A stretch of 64,000 nucleotides of DNA from Ferribacterium limneticum (GCF_020510565.1 NZ_CP075189.1:2712501-2776500), one strand, 5' to 3'. Counted from the stretch's first letter, positions 7,695 through 17,314 are shown. Numbers and translations: made by a program. Notes: generated by a model not told the origin, from the sequence alone.

Positions 7695-8171
7695 ATGATT
7701 TTTTCGACTGCAGTAGTGCCGGTGAATCCGGCTGGCGAAGTAAGGCTCTCCCGTGATCAACTCTGGGCCGGCCTGGTATTGAAGGCGCGTGACGCGAGCC
7801 AGTTTCTTCCGCCCGGATTTTGCCCGAAATGCGATGTCGTGGGCGAGGGCAAGAACTTCATCGTACGCGAGGCGGTGATTTTCGATGATGATATTACCGA
7901 GATTGTGTCGTTCAAGCCGATGGAAAAAGTATCGTTCCATCAGGTCAAGAGTCCGCGTGAAGGCGTTATCGTCAATGAAATCCTGGAAGACGCAAACGGT
8001 GAGCTCCAACTGAAGTTCTATGCCTACCTTGGGTTGCTCGGGGCAGATGCGGGCAGCGAACGGGAACGCCAGGAGCAAGAAATGTTTGACAGCGAGGATC
8101 GAGGCTACAAGGCTGCCTTGCTCTCGACCTTGGCGCGCATCCGTTCACTTGTAAAAGAAGGAAAGCTGTGA
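7695..8171 (+). CDS. DUF1857 (AtaL-like, SRPBCC fold) protein
   Basis: The 158-residue protein follows the DUF1857 pattern: a first strand with LSRDQLWAGLVLKARDASQF, a conserved FCPKCDVVGEGKNFIVREAV region, and a C-terminal helix. The family has the START/SRPBCC lipid- or ligand-binding fold and no assigned reaction, although one member is encoded beside a siderophore or antibiotic cluster. The start is supported by AGGAAAGGAAAG. No neighbour gives a clue to the ligand; the gene is alone between the element backbone and the SbcC-like operon. Confidence 0.7.
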   Translation: MIFSTAVVPVNPAGEVRLSRDQLWAGLVLKARDASQFLPPGFCPKCDVVGEGKNFIVREAVIFDDDITEIVSFKPMEKVSFHQVKSPREGVIVNEILEDANGELQLKFYAYLGLLGADAGSERERQEQEMFDSEDRGYKAALLSTLARIRSLVKEGKL

Positions 8172-8479
8172 AGGGATGATTCGAGGAATCTGACCTGCGA
8201 CCATCGTGTTACGTCGACGCTAGGTCAGTCCCCGGTCTTAACCGAGCAGCGGGCGGCGTAATTCGTCGGCGGTCAGTTGGCCGAGATTGGCGGGCAAGGG
8301 AACAGGAAATCCATCGTCCTGCCCTAGCCCACCTCCCTGATTATTGCTGTAGTGGCAGTAGTTCTTGCCCTCTCGCCCCCAATCCAACACCGGACAGGCT
8401 GCGCGAGAAAATCAAGGAAGCCATCGCGATGCGCAGCCAGCTAAGCCGTACATGCGCGATTGGCAATAAGATGAATTAG
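8172..8479. other. Spacer with a probable minus-strand gene fragment
   Basis: On the minus strand from about 8395 to the stop at 8238-8240 there is a codon-like frame reading LDWGREGKNYCHYSNNQGGG followed by LGQDDGFPVPLPANLGQLT, with no start codon. It may be the 3' end of a lost gene. The remaining bases show nothing I can name. Confidence 0.35.
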
Positions 8480-10945
8480 TCATTCTTGGGTAGTCATCGA
8501 TAGAATCATCGTCTCCATGTCAATCACTGCATCCGCCATGGCCGTCAGTTCCGGCGTCTGCGACACGAAAAACTCCTGCCGGTAGCCGCCCAGCCGCAGG
8601 ACTTCCCTTTTCATCGTCATGAACATGCGCTTACGCTCGGGATCAAGCTGCCCATCGGTCTCGTCAGAAAACAACGTGTCGTACCGTCGCCTGGCGTGCT
8701 GGGCGAGATAAAGCGCCACCGCCCGGATCAGGCATTCGTTGATCCATACCCGTTCGCCGCCACTCATCAGCCCGACACTCTTGCTCTCGCCGGATTCACC
8801 ATCGTGTACCAGGATATCGAAGCCCTCCTTCTGGTCGCCCTTGGCGGTCTCCACCTGGGTCAGGATGGAGACGGTGAAACGGGAACCGTAGGAAGCAAGC
8901 AGCAAATCGTTGGCCAGCCCTGCCAAGGATGGTCCGGCATCGTCTATGGCCAGGGCGATCAAGCCATCATTGCTCATGCATTTGGCGAATAATGTCCAGT
9001 TGCCCAACTCGGACTGGACCTTGGCGATACGGCTCGCCACCTGCGCCTGACGAGTAGCCAAGGCTGTTGCCTGCTGCGTCAGGACAGTGAAGTTTTCGGC
9101 CTCCCGCACGGCGCCCAGGTAAGTCTGTTCGGCGGCAGCGACTGACTGCGCCGCTTCTTCCATCTTCCTGCGCGACTCGCCCAAACGCTGCTCGTCATAG
9201 CATGGAGGCAAGGCCGCCAACACCTGTTTGAGCCGGCCCAGCGTGTCGCGGTAATGCTTGGCCTGTTGTTCGAATTGAGCCCCAATCGACTGCCGGGCGG
9301 TACCAATCTGTTGGCGCTCGGCTAACTCATCGAGTGTTTCCGCCCCTTGCTGGCAGGACGACATTTCGTCACCTAACGCCGCCAGTTCCGCCTCAATCTC
9401 GGCGAGCGCGTTCTTGGCTCGTGCCTGTTCTCCCGCCTTGGCTGCCAGTAGCGCATACCGCGAGCTTCTCGCGCCTGCCACCTCGGCACGATGTTCGGCC
9501 CACGCCAGTTTCTGGAGCGCCGCAGCAATCCCTTCGTACTGCCTGCCAAGAACCGCCAACTCCTCTTGTGCCACTGCCTTTTGGTCTGCCAGGCGCTTGA
9601 TGGCAGCCTGGGCACCGGGAATCAGTGACTGGGCTTCCCGCGCATCCCACAAAAGCTGGCATTGCCCCTGCAGGTCAGTACCGGCACAGGGCACCACGCC
9701 AGCAAGGCCAAAGCGCCGCACCAATTCGTCGGCTTTGAGCGCTGCCTGCCCGGCCTCATGCTCGATCCCCGACAATCTTTGCTGGACCAAATCCTCGGAA
9801 GCTTTGCACTGGGTCAGGCGCTGAGCCTGCTGGCGCCAGTGGCCGACCCGAGCCAGACGCAGTGACAGAACCTGTTCAGCCATTGGTAGACGTGCCTCGG
9901 CTTGCCGTACGGTTGGTGCACTGGCTAACACCTTGAGGCATTGTTGACGCTGATTGTGCAAAGCCTGCCGACGGTTGCGCTCGTGAGTCAGGCGTTGGGC
10001 GATACGCTGCTCCAGTCGTGCCAGGCGCTGCGACTCGCTATGCTCCTGTGCCTTCAAGGCTTCGATGGCCTCGGTGCCAGCCTGGATCACCGCGCTGCAT
10101 TCGCCCTGAAGCTGCGTCCGACGCAGCTCAACACTCTGCGACTGCTCCCGTTCGGCCGCCAATTGCGCATGCTGGCTTCGGGCAGCCTCCAGGTTGGCCT
10201 GAGCCGCTTGGCGTGCCGCCAGACTCCGGGCGATGCGGCCCGCAGCGCCCTCAAGCCGTTGCAGTTCCCCGCAGATGCGTTGCGCATCATCATCCAGTCC
10301 GGACAACTCCTGCCAAATCCCCGCCAGACCAAGTTTGAGTAGCCGCGCCGTTTCGGCTGCCTTCTGGCCCTGCGCCCGGATTTCCTCCTGCCCCAACAGA
10401 TCAGCCAGCAGCGTCTTGATCTCGGCATTGCGATAGGCGCTCAACTGCCGTTTGCCCTGGGCGGAAAACACCGAGGTGAAGAAGGTGTCAGCATTGCCGC
10501 AGATCGCCTCGACGCAGCAGGTATAGGTCTCCACCTTGCCATCCGCGACAGTGCCATCTTCCAATGCCATGGGTTTCCACGCACCGTCGGCAGAAAGGGC
10601 AAACAGGAATGCTTCAGTCTTGCGCCGACCGTTGAGGCGGATCACCACCTGCGAACGGTAGGTTCGGCCATCGTGGGACCACACCAGGTCCTTCTCATTT
10701 TCCGGGAGGCAGACGTGGTCGTAATAGGAAAAGCCGCCCGGACCTGCCGTCGTCGCTCGCGAGGGCATAGTGAGATAAGGGTGCATATTGTCCATTACCG
10801 TGGTCTTGCCGCGCCCGTTGGCACCGGCAATGGCGATCAACTCGGCACCGTCGGCCAGTAGGTCGAAATCCAGGGTGAGGACATCGCGTCCCAGACCGGC
10901 GCGGATACCGCGAAAGCCTTTGAGCGTTAGTGAAAGCGGTTGCAT
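8480..10945 (-). CDS. Rad50/SbcC-like ATPase
   Basis: The 821-residue SMC-like protein has Walker A GANGRGKTT at about 41-49, two long Ala/Gln/Arg-rich coiled-coil arms, an ABC signature LMSGGERVW near 728 and a Walker B region DTLFSDETDGQLD near 756. The apex near residue 420 has two cysteines, C420 and C429, as C-x8-C instead of the usual zinc-hook CXXC. Partnered with the metallophosphoesterase encoded just upstream (gap about 67 bases), it should form an Mre11-Rad50-type nuclease acting on DNA ends. Context suggests a role in element recombination or defence against nucleases. It is shorter than E. coli SbcC (about 1050). Confidence 0.9.
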   Translation of the reverse strand: MQPLSLTLKGFRGIRAGLGRDVLTLDFDLLADGAELIAIAGANGRGKTTVMDNMHPYLTMPSRATTAGPGGFSYYDHVCLPENEKDLVWSHDGRTYRSQVVIRLNGRRKTEAFLFALSADGAWKPMALEDGTVADGKVETYTCCVEAICGNADTFFTSVFSAQGKRQLSAYRNAEIKTLLADLLGQEEIRAQGQKAAETARLLKLGLAGIWQELSGLDDDAQRICGELQRLEGAAGRIARSLAARQAAQANLEAARSQHAQLAAEREQSQSVELRRTQLQGECSAVIQAGTEAIEALKAQEHSESQRLARLEQRIAQRLTHERNRRQALHNQRQQCLKVLASAPTVRQAEARLPMAEQVLSLRLARVGHWRQQAQRLTQCKASEDLVQQRLSGIEHEAGQAALKADELVRRFGLAGVVPCAGTDLQGQCQLLWDAREAQSLIPGAQAAIKRLADQKAVAQEELAVLGRQYEGIAAALQKLAWAEHRAEVAGARSSRYALLAAKAGEQARAKNALAEIEAELAALGDEMSSCQQGAETLDELAERQQIGTARQSIGAQFEQQAKHYRDTLGRLKQVLAALPPCYDEQRLGESRRKMEEAAQSVAAAEQTYLGAVREAENFTVLTQQATALATRQAQVASRIAKVQSELGNWTLFAKCMSNDGLIALAIDDAGPSLAGLANDLLLASYGSRFTVSILTQVETAKGDQKEGFDILVHDGESGESKSVGLMSGGERVWINECLIRAVALYLAQHARRRYDTLFSDETDGQLDPERKRMFMTMKREVLRLGGYRQEFFVSQTPELTAMADAVIDMETMILSMTTQE

Positions 10946-11012
10946 GAATGGACTCCAACTAGGTCACCAGAACAGTCTGCGACACAGGCAAAGATCGGCA
11001 AGCCTGCTCAGG

Positions 11013-12308
11013 TCAGAACAGCGACACGGGCTCAATATCGGTCATTGGCTCGATCTTGGTTCTACTCTCACCATAGTGAATTTCCTGCCCCCTTAAGACG
11101 CACTCGACGATTGCTTCGGGCTCCTGACCGGAAATAGTCTGGAGGCAGGCGAGCAACGGTTCCACCCTGGCCTCGGTTACCTGCGCCCAGACCCGCACCT
11201 TGTCTGCCAGATGCGCCAACTGCGAAATTCCTGCCGCCCTGGTTCGCACCACCGGCACGATGCGTCCCTCCAACTTGGTTTCCGCGGCGCCCTCCAGCAA
11301 GCGCTCAATTGCCCTACGGTCGACTTGATGACGATCCTCATCGGCAACCGTCCAGCGCACGCGCACGAAGGCACCGGCGATGTCCTGTTGGGCGACGGCA
11401 GCGCGGAGCGCGTCGATGTCTGGTTTGCCGTCGAACACAACGTCGACTGTTCGACGTGCCGGCGTCGCCTCCAGTGCAAAGCGCGCCTGATCGGCATCGA
11501 CTTCCCACACCAGAAACCCCTTCTCGCCGTCCTCGCCGTAGTGAAAACGGCCGATGGAACCGGGATAGGCAATGCACTGCCGCCCGGCCCTGCCCTCCTG
11601 TTCCCAGAATTGATGTCGATGGATATGCCCGAGCATGAAGGCCTGCGTCTCGGCGGCGAACAGCGCCCCGGTAGTGAATTCATGATCGAAACCCGCCATT
11701 GGCACGCCGTGCTCGCTCAGGCAGCCGAATACGGTACCGTGCGAGATGCCGATGGTGGGCAGGCCTTGCAACCGCGCCGCCCGATTAATCGGCACAAAAC
11801 CACGCAACAGGATGGCCAGATGCTCGCCAACCGCCTGTGCCGCATCCGCCGCACCGACCGTTGCGGCAACCGCCGCCTTGTTCACCGTGGGCACGCAGGA
11901 GAACAAGGCACGGGCACCGACCGGCAGTTGATCGAAGCACCAGCCCGTCGAAACAAGCCATTGCCCCTGGGCGGTGAGTGCCACTTGTTCAATACGCTCG
12001 GCCACATGCACCGGATAGCGACCGCCCAGCAGTTTGAAAATAGCCAGGGTGCCGGGCGGCTCATGCGAAAACGTCCCCTGCAGCATCAGCACCGGGCAAT
12101 GGTCGGCCAGTCGCCGCACCTGGGCGAACAGTCGTTCGGCTGCCGGCGCGTGTAAGTCCAGCGCATGGTCGGTGGCATCACCCGACAGCACCGCTGCTTC
12201 TACCCCCAGGGCAATGGCCCGATCGATGGCGGCGCCGAAGCAGCGATCCGCCTCCATCCGATTTTTGGTGCCGTAGTGCAAATCGGAGAAATGCGCGATG
12301 CAGATCAT
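11013..12308 (-). CDS. Mre11/SbcD-like metallophosphoesterase
   Basis: The 431-residue protein has the calcineurin-like pattern: motif I D9-L-H11, motif II GDATDH with D44, a motif III position reading GTFSHE at 78-83 where GNHD/E is expected, and later an ISHG and an LGHIHRH motif. Most metal ligands are present, so nuclease activity is likely, but the missing Asn of GNHD removes a ligand for the second metal and is worth testing. A C-terminal region of about 150 residues probably contacts the SbcC-like partner. The ATG overlaps the stop of the upstream gene in ATGA, showing an operon. Confidence 0.85.
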   Translation of the reverse strand: MICIAHFSDLHYGTKNRMEADRCFGAAIDRAIALGVEAAVLSGDATDHALDLHAPAAERLFAQVRRLADHCPVLMLQGTFSHEPPGTLAIFKLLGGRYPVHVAERIEQVALTAQGQWLVSTGWCFDQLPVGARALFSCVPTVNKAAVAATVGAADAAQAVGEHLAILLRGFVPINRAARLQGLPTIGISHGTVFGCLSEHGVPMAGFDHEFTTGALFAAETQAFMLGHIHRHQFWEQEGRAGRQCIAYPGSIGRFHYGEDGEKGFLVWEVDADQARFALEATPARRTVDVVFDGKPDIDALRAAVAQQDIAGAFVRVRWTVADEDRHQVDRRAIERLLEGAAETKLEGRIVPVVRTRAAGISQLAHLADKVRVWAQVTEARVEPLLACLQTISGQEPEAIVECVLRGQEIHYGESRTKIEPMTDIEPVSLF

Positions 12309-13627
12309 GCGGTTCTCCCCCGAGACACCAACAGCATTTCGCTCTCGATCTTGTCACGGTAGCCCTGCGGATCGTTGCCGTAGCGCCCCAGTTCATTCCA
12401 GGCCTGGGCACGGCCATGTGGATTGATCTTCCAGCCCGGTCCCCAGCGCCGGTCGGCGTAGGCTCGGTACTGCTCAGGCAGGATGTCATAAGCCAGCACC
12501 CGCGCCATCAGTTGCTCGAAACTGGGATGCCCGCTCTGGAGCAACGGCTCGTCGACAGACGAGACATCGACCATTGGGGATGACCGGACCTCGCTCTCAG
12601 CAGATTGCAAGGGCTCGGCAAAGGACTCGCCCGTACTGCCTTGCAGCACCTGCGTCGCCAGTTGTGCCTGCAACACGGCCGTCTCGGTGTCCTCGTTCTC
12701 ACGCAGTAAGGCGGTGACATCCACCGGCGCCTCCAGATCGATGATCCACTGAGGTACGCGTACAGCCCTGCCCTGTTCGTCGATATGAGCCACCTCCATG
12801 AGTCTCTTGGTCAGGTAGAAAGGCGTGCGTTGCCGATCCAGGAAGCCGGAGATACGCCCGCCGCGCAAAAAGCCCACCGTCTCGAACTTCTGGATCGCCG
12901 CATTCATCGCGTAGAAACTGTTGGTGTGCAGTTCAAAGGCGCTGATCGAGCGGATGCCGGGTATGAAAAACAGAAAACGCCCGGTCAGGTTGCACTGACG
13001 CGCTTGGTATTCGCGGCAGGCCTCCGGTTCGCACAGGCCATTGTTCTCCTCGCGGACCATTGTCTTGCGCCCACCGAAGAGACGGATCGTGCGCCGCCCC
13101 GTATCGTCCACCGGCACCGGCGCATGGCACATGCAGTGGCGCACCCGGCCATCGGCCGAGTATTGCGACCAGTAGTGTTTGTCGTGCATTCCCCAGGCCG
13201 CCAGTTCGTGCGGCATCACGGTTTGCCAGTAGTCGGAAGGAAATACCACGGGAAAGCGATACAGGTGCCGCCCCTCGCCCCTGTCTTCGCCGTAAGCCAC
13301 CAAAATTTCCGCGGCGATTTCAGGATTGGGGAAATCCTGGCCCCGCACAGTGAACCATGGCACATTGCGCGGCACCAATGGCGTCTTGAGGGCGGGCAGC
13401 ACCTCGGTGATAGCGCGTTCGATCTGCTCGAAGGACTGGCCAGCGGCTACGCCCTGGTCGTAGATCGCCTTGGCCTTGGGCTGCTCGGCAGCTTTCTTCG
13501 TCAGCACCTTGATACCGGCGCGGATTTTACCGCCAGTCGGAATACGGGCGGGGCTTTGCCCGAGCAGGGTCGGGGTGGTGCCGCCACCCTGTACGGAAAT
13601 CACTGGATGTGGGTTGAGATTGGCCAT
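12305..13627 (-). CDS. Metal-binding, recombination-directionality-factor-like protein
   Basis: The 440-residue protein is the first gene of the operon with the SbcD- and SbcC-like genes. The middle carries a Cys cluster (CMCHAPVP about 160-170, then CEPEACREYQARQCNL) followed by LTGRFLFFIPGI, which resembles the Gp3-like recombination directionality factor family; databases also call similar proteins hydrolase or metal-binding protein. Either way a zinc-binding structural site is expected. I chose the ATG at 13627 because GGAG lies nine bases upstream; the longer frame from 13666 has no signal. A role in excision of the element is inference. Confidence 0.65.
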   Translation of the reverse strand: MANLNPHPVISVQGGGTTPTLLGQSPARIPTGGKIRAGIKVLTKKAAEQPKAKAIYDQGVAAGQSFEQIERAITEVLPALKTPLVPRNVPWFTVRGQDFPNPEIAAEILVAYGEDRGEGRHLYRFPVVFPSDYWQTVMPHELAAWGMHDKHYWSQYSADGRVRHCMCHAPVPVDDTGRRTIRLFGGRKTMVREENNGLCEPEACREYQARQCNLTGRFLFFIPGIRSISAFELHTNSFYAMNAAIQKFETVGFLRGGRISGFLDRQRTPFYLTKRLMEVAHIDEQGRAVRVPQWIIDLEAPVDVTALLRENEDTETAVLQAQLATQVLQGSTGESFAEPLQSAESEVRSSPMVDVSSVDEPLLQSGHPSFEQLMARVLAYDILPEQYRAYADRRWGPGWKINPHGRAQAWNELGRYGNDPQGYRDKIESEMLLVSRGRTA

Positions 13628-13765
13628 GACGGTGTTACTCCATGAAGGTCGGAAAATTTCGACCATTCATGCTCTCGCGACTTCCCTCCGGTTCAACCCC
13701 TACGGAAACACTCACGGCAAAAGCTTACCCTTGGCCGAAGTTCACCCCGGTCTTAAAATATCGCC

Positions 13766-14098
13766 ATGACCCGCTCCGAACTCATCGCCCAACTCGCCGA
13801 ACGCTTTCCTCAACTGTTGCAGAAGGATGCTGAAATGGCAGCAACAGAAATTCTTGGGGCCATCCACGCGGCGCTGGTTCACGGTGATCGGGTCGAGATT
13901 CGCGGATTTGGCAGCTTTGGTTTGCTCTACCGTCCTCCGCGCCAAGCCCGCAACCCAAAAACTGGGGCACCAGTTGACGTAAACGGGAAATGGGTACCCG
14001 CTTTCAAGGCCGGAAAGGAACTACGTGAGCGGGTGATGGCCACAACTACGTCCATTCACACCTGTCGCCAAAGAGCAATTCAACCGAGCTTTCGCTGA
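13766..14098 (+). CDS. ihfB: IHF-beta-like (HU family) DNA-bending protein
   Basis: The 110-residue protein begins [15 protein letters not shown] and has the IHF/HU core with [17 protein letters not shown] and the arm motif [12 protein letters not shown] with the intercalating proline. The match is best to the beta subunit of integration host factor. The C-terminal 20 residues ([18 protein letters not shown]) are unlike the family and may come from a 3' rearrangement. It is divergent from the recombination operon, separated by 138 bases. On mobile elements such proteins help integrase and transcription complexes; that role here is inferred. Confidence 0.85.
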   Translation: MTRSELIAQLAERFPQLLQKDAEMAATEILGAIHAALVHGDRVEIRGFGSFGLLYRPPRQARNPKTGAPVDVNGKWVPAFKAGKELRERVMATTTSIHTCRQRAIQPSFR

Positions 14099-14228
14099 AG
14101 GTCATCACATTAGAAAACCGATTTTTTGCCCAACTGCGAGGGGCCGTCTCTGGCCATCGTGTCGCTCTTTGTGGCACGGCAGTTTTCTGCCAAGTGTTTA
14201 CATAAAAACCCTACACGCTCGGATCAGA

Positions 14229-15005
14229 CTATGCGTACCGAAAAGCCCGCGTTTCTGCAACAAAAGACTGACTCAGACGTTCGCATTCCAAGAAACTCCT
14301 ACAAAACTCTTCCTGATCTCGATTTATTGCTGATGAGTTCGCGGATTCGATTACTTGTAAAAACTGCCAAAAAACATTTTCGAGATTGGCGGCATGATTC
14401 TCAAAACCATGGCCTCTCTGACTACTGAGCACTTCATTCACAGCGTCGATCACTTGAAAGACGGCAGAAACAGATCCCGAACCTGAGTCCCGTTCTGCCA
14501 AGTGAACCTTGAGCAGTTGATTGCTAAATTTCAGCGCAAAATTCAGAAAAACAACCTGGCAAAGATAAACCAAGAACCAAAGTGAGATTTCATCCAACTT
14601 TTCTTTTGCATTGATTAACAACTCCTTGAACCCCTCAGACGTGTGATCAACTTCCTTTGCCTGAGCCTCACTACTTAGCTTGATCAAAGCTGCGCAATAT
14701 GCGACTACGCATCGATCAAGATCAATGCTATCAGCATGCAATTGCTCAAATGCTTCGGAAAGGTCAAGACGATACTCCAACGTTTTTTCTAGGACATGTT
14801 GATCGATTCCTAAATCTTCGGCCGAAAATGTTGTCCCACTATATATGGCCGTAATAGTCGTACTAAGGCTATTTTGAATTTCCGCGAGAGTGTCGTGAAT
14901 GCCACCTAATACAAGAGAAACAGAAACCAACCCCGAGCAGTTCTTTTGTAGTTCTGTTACAGAATTATCTAGGCAATAGCTTAGTGGTGGTAAATTAAAA
15001 TTCAT
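14229..15005 (-). CDS. Hypothetical protein, orphan
   Basis: The 258-residue, Leu/Ser/Glu-rich protein appears all helical, with no signal peptide; one hydrophobic helix (ISLWFLVYLCQVVFLNFAL) could be membrane-associated or core-packing. I do not recognise a family. The region is much more AT-rich than the element backbone ending at about 14.1 kb, suggesting a separate origin. It lies downstream of the UspA-hemerythrin gene on the same strand, with a 184-base spacer. The ribosome binding site before the start is weak. Confidence 0.6.
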   Translation of the reverse strand: MNFNLPPLSYCLDNSVTELQKNCSGLVSVSLVLGGIHDTLAEIQNSLSTTITAIYSGTTFSAEDLGIDQHVLEKTLEYRLDLSEAFEQLHADSIDLDRCVVAYCAALIKLSSEAQAKEVDHTSEGFKELLINAKEKLDEISLWFLVYLCQVVFLNFALKFSNQLLKVHLAERDSGSGSVSAVFQVIDAVNEVLSSQRGHGFENHAANLENVFWQFLQVIESANSSAINRDQEEFCRSFLECERLSQSFVAETRAFRYA

Positions 15006-15189
15006 TTCGTCCCATCTATCCCCTTCTGCCAGAAAGGAAGTTCAGGCCCATAGTTCTAAATATCTCGCGAAAAACAATTTAGTACGTTCGCGAATCGCCC
15101 ATTAAATCAGCCATTAAATAAAACCAGACCTGCCAGAATTCCATGAACCACTTCGATTATCAATCGATTTGCCATACTTACCCAATTCG

Positions 15190-16218
15190 CTATCTCTTTT
15201 CATCAGGCATTAAATCTGCAATTCGCCTGAAATAGTTTCTAAATTCATCAGCGTCCATCTGACCGAAAGATGGGTCCTCGTTGTTATCAAATGCTTCAGC
15301 AATTTTCGCCCAGTCTGAAGGAAGCAACTTCGTCTGCGCTAGAGGAAGAACTTCCCGTTCCTCTTTTCCCATGTGGCCCCATACGGCATCAGCAAATACT
15401 TCTATCGCTGAACTTAAATTGAAATGATGAGCATTCTCGCCAGAGAGTGCTACAGATAAACTTTTTTCTACTTGATCAATAAATAAATGTTCTTTCTTGT
15501 GCTGTGACTCCAGCTCATCAAGTAGCGCCAAGCATTCAGGGGCACGCAGGCGAAGCGCAGCATGAATGAACTTTTCTTCTTTAGGATGATGCATTTTGGT
15601 AGGGAATTTATGCAGATATGTAAGCATCGCACTAAGCGGTTTCAAATCAATTTTGTTCCCGTGTTCCCTATAATCCCGGGAAACATTTAACATTCCACGA
15701 ACGACAGCGGCAATAGATCTGTGTTCTTCTTGAATAACGGCTATAGCACGCTCCATATCCGTCATCGGATTATTTGCTTCAATACGAGTAATCAAGACCG
15801 GAATCGGAGACTGACGGATGACTTTTTCTGTTTGTGAGTTATTAATCCATCCGGTCAGGCCACGGCGACCGCGAGTAGCCATAACAATCAAGTCACAACC
15901 ATTGAGAGTGGCTTCCTGAACTATCGTTTGGGCAGGATTTACGGATATACGCGAAAGGAGAACCCCATTCACACCTGCCGCATGGGCACTAGAGGCAGCC
16001 CTTTTTAAGATCGCATTTGTTTCACCCAACGCTTCCGATTCAAAAAGATTCGGATCGGATGATCGGATAATCAGCCCATCAGCCGTTGATGCCAAATCCG
16101 GCGTGGCGTATAGAAAAGTAATTTCTGACTCGAGCTTTCGCGCCAATTTAATAGCACTCTCAACATTTAGAGCGGAAAGTGTCGAACCATCGACTGGGAC
16201 CATAAGATGACGATACAT
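15190..16218 (-). CDS. UspA-hemerythrin fusion protein
   Basis: The 342-residue protein has a universal stress protein domain (residues 1-148: MYRHLMVPVDGSTLS at the start and the ATP-site pattern MATRGRRGLTGWINNS) joined to a hemerythrin HHE domain (about 155-300). The latter carries the His/Glu set in EEHRSI, MHHPKEEKFIH, KKEHLF and GHMGKEEREVLP that should bind a di-iron site able to sense or carry O2 or NO. The start is the ATG at 16218 with GGAG six bases upstream. Beside O2-dependent dioxygenases and a likely O2-independent Mo enzyme, an oxygen- or redox-stress role is plausible but inferred. Confidence 0.85.
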   Translation of the reverse strand: MYRHLMVPVDGSTLSALNVESAIKLARKLESEITFLYATPDLASTADGLIIRSSDPNLFESEALGETNAILKRAASSAHAAGVNGVLLSRISVNPAQTIVQEATLNGCDLIVMATRGRRGLTGWINNSQTEKVIRQSPIPVLITRIEANNPMTDMERAIAVIQEEHRSIAAVVRGMLNVSRDYREHGNKIDLKPLSAMLTYLHKFPTKMHHPKEEKFIHAALRLRAPECLALLDELESQHKKEHLFIDQVEKSLSVALSGENAHHFNLSSAIEVFADAVWGHMGKEEREVLPLAQTKLLPSDWAKIAEAFDNNEDPSFGQMDADEFRNYFRRIADLMPDEKR

Positions 16219-16384
16219 AAGCTTCTCCAATTATTGACAGACACTTCTTCGATATTTTGATGCCCAAAAACGTTATTGAATGCCATGATAAAATAAAATT
16301 TTTCATCCAATGTACATATTTTGATAACTTTATTTCTAGTTTGATCAATCCCATTTACACGTATCGCCTCAACTGAGTGTAGGT

Positions 16385-17077
16385 TCAACGCATGGACACG
16401 GCTTCCTCATCCGAAGAAGTAAGAAACTCCCAAATACGCCGACCAACATGTCCTGAAGTTTCTAGTCGAGCCTTTATTTCGTCTGACGTCAGAAGAGCGT
16501 CTTCGCCATCACGACTAATTTGCATGAGGCCAAGTTCGACTCGTGCTGCTTCCTCTAAAAGCCAGGACATGGCCACCGCCTCGGCCAAATCAACACCTAC
16601 CACCACAGCCCCATTGGCCCGCATTACGATGGCCCTGGCAGAGCCCAATTGCTCTGCTAGGCGGGCTGCCGCCAGGTCTTCGCGTAGAAGGCGTGGATCA
16701 TTCCAGAATGGTGGGCAGGGGTCGAAGAAAACGCTGAGACCGTTGCGCACCTGCGGCGTACGGCGGATCAAAGAAAGAAGTTCGACTTGCCGTGGAGTGA
16801 TGCGGCAGATGGCTTTGACGTCCTCCCGTTTGCGATAGATCGCCTGATGAAGCCGTACCTCTCCGAGCACACCTTCTGGAAGTCCGCCATCGATCGGCAC
16901 AATAACGCCAGCCTCACCTGCGCGAATATTGCCTAAAGGCTTCGCCGGAGAGACGATGAAACTGCTTTCATCTATTCGTATGCTGCAGTGGCCAAAAGCA
17001 TGCACCAGCCCTGCCCGCGACAACGCACGTGCGGCAACACGCAGTTGCCTCGACTTGTCTTGGATATCAGCTTGCAT
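16385..17077 (-). CDS. Class II aldolase/adducin-like protein, possible decarboxylase, zinc ligands missing
   Basis: The protein has 230 residues from the ATG at 17077 (243 from an upstream TTG). The fold markers are present: FGHCSIRI, SPAKPLG, then LHQAIYRKREDVKAICR. Where class II aldolases and the related HCOMODA-type decarboxylases have the zinc motif HxH (VxHTHSP), this protein has C-R-I-T-P, and where a third His is expected (RGHGVVV) it has RANGAVVVG. It therefore seems to lack all three metal-binding histidines. It ends the operon with Rieske dioxygenase and extradiol dioxygenase genes, the position of the cmtD decarboxylase in p-cumate operons. Either the catalysis is metal-free or the protein is inactive or regulatory. 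Confidence 0.7.
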   Translation of the reverse strand: MQADIQDKSRQLRVAARALSRAGLVHAFGHCSIRIDESSFIVSPAKPLGNIRAGEAGVIVPIDGGLPEGVLGEVRLHQAIYRKREDVKAICRITPRQVELLSLIRRTPQVRNGLSVFFDPCPPFWNDPRLLREDLAAARLAEQLGSARAIVMRANGAVVVGVDLAEAVAMSWLLEEAARVELGLMQISRDGEDALLTSDEIKARLETSGHVGRRIWEFLTSSDEEAVSMR

Positions 17078-17314
17078 CTCATCCTCATCTACCAAAATTT
17101 CGTCTACCTTTGCCAAGGCGCTAGACTATCGAGTGAGCATCAATCTACCCACACAGACAGAACCCAACCTTGACCAGCTTCGCTTAACACCATGCGCACG
17201 AAAAGCCAGGAGGCCTGCCGAGGCCAACTCAGAGGGCTTCAGCAAGGCGTCCTGGCCCTTAGCACACACGGAATCGCTCTCCTCCACAAGACTCGTGCAG
17301 AGAAAGCACACTGA

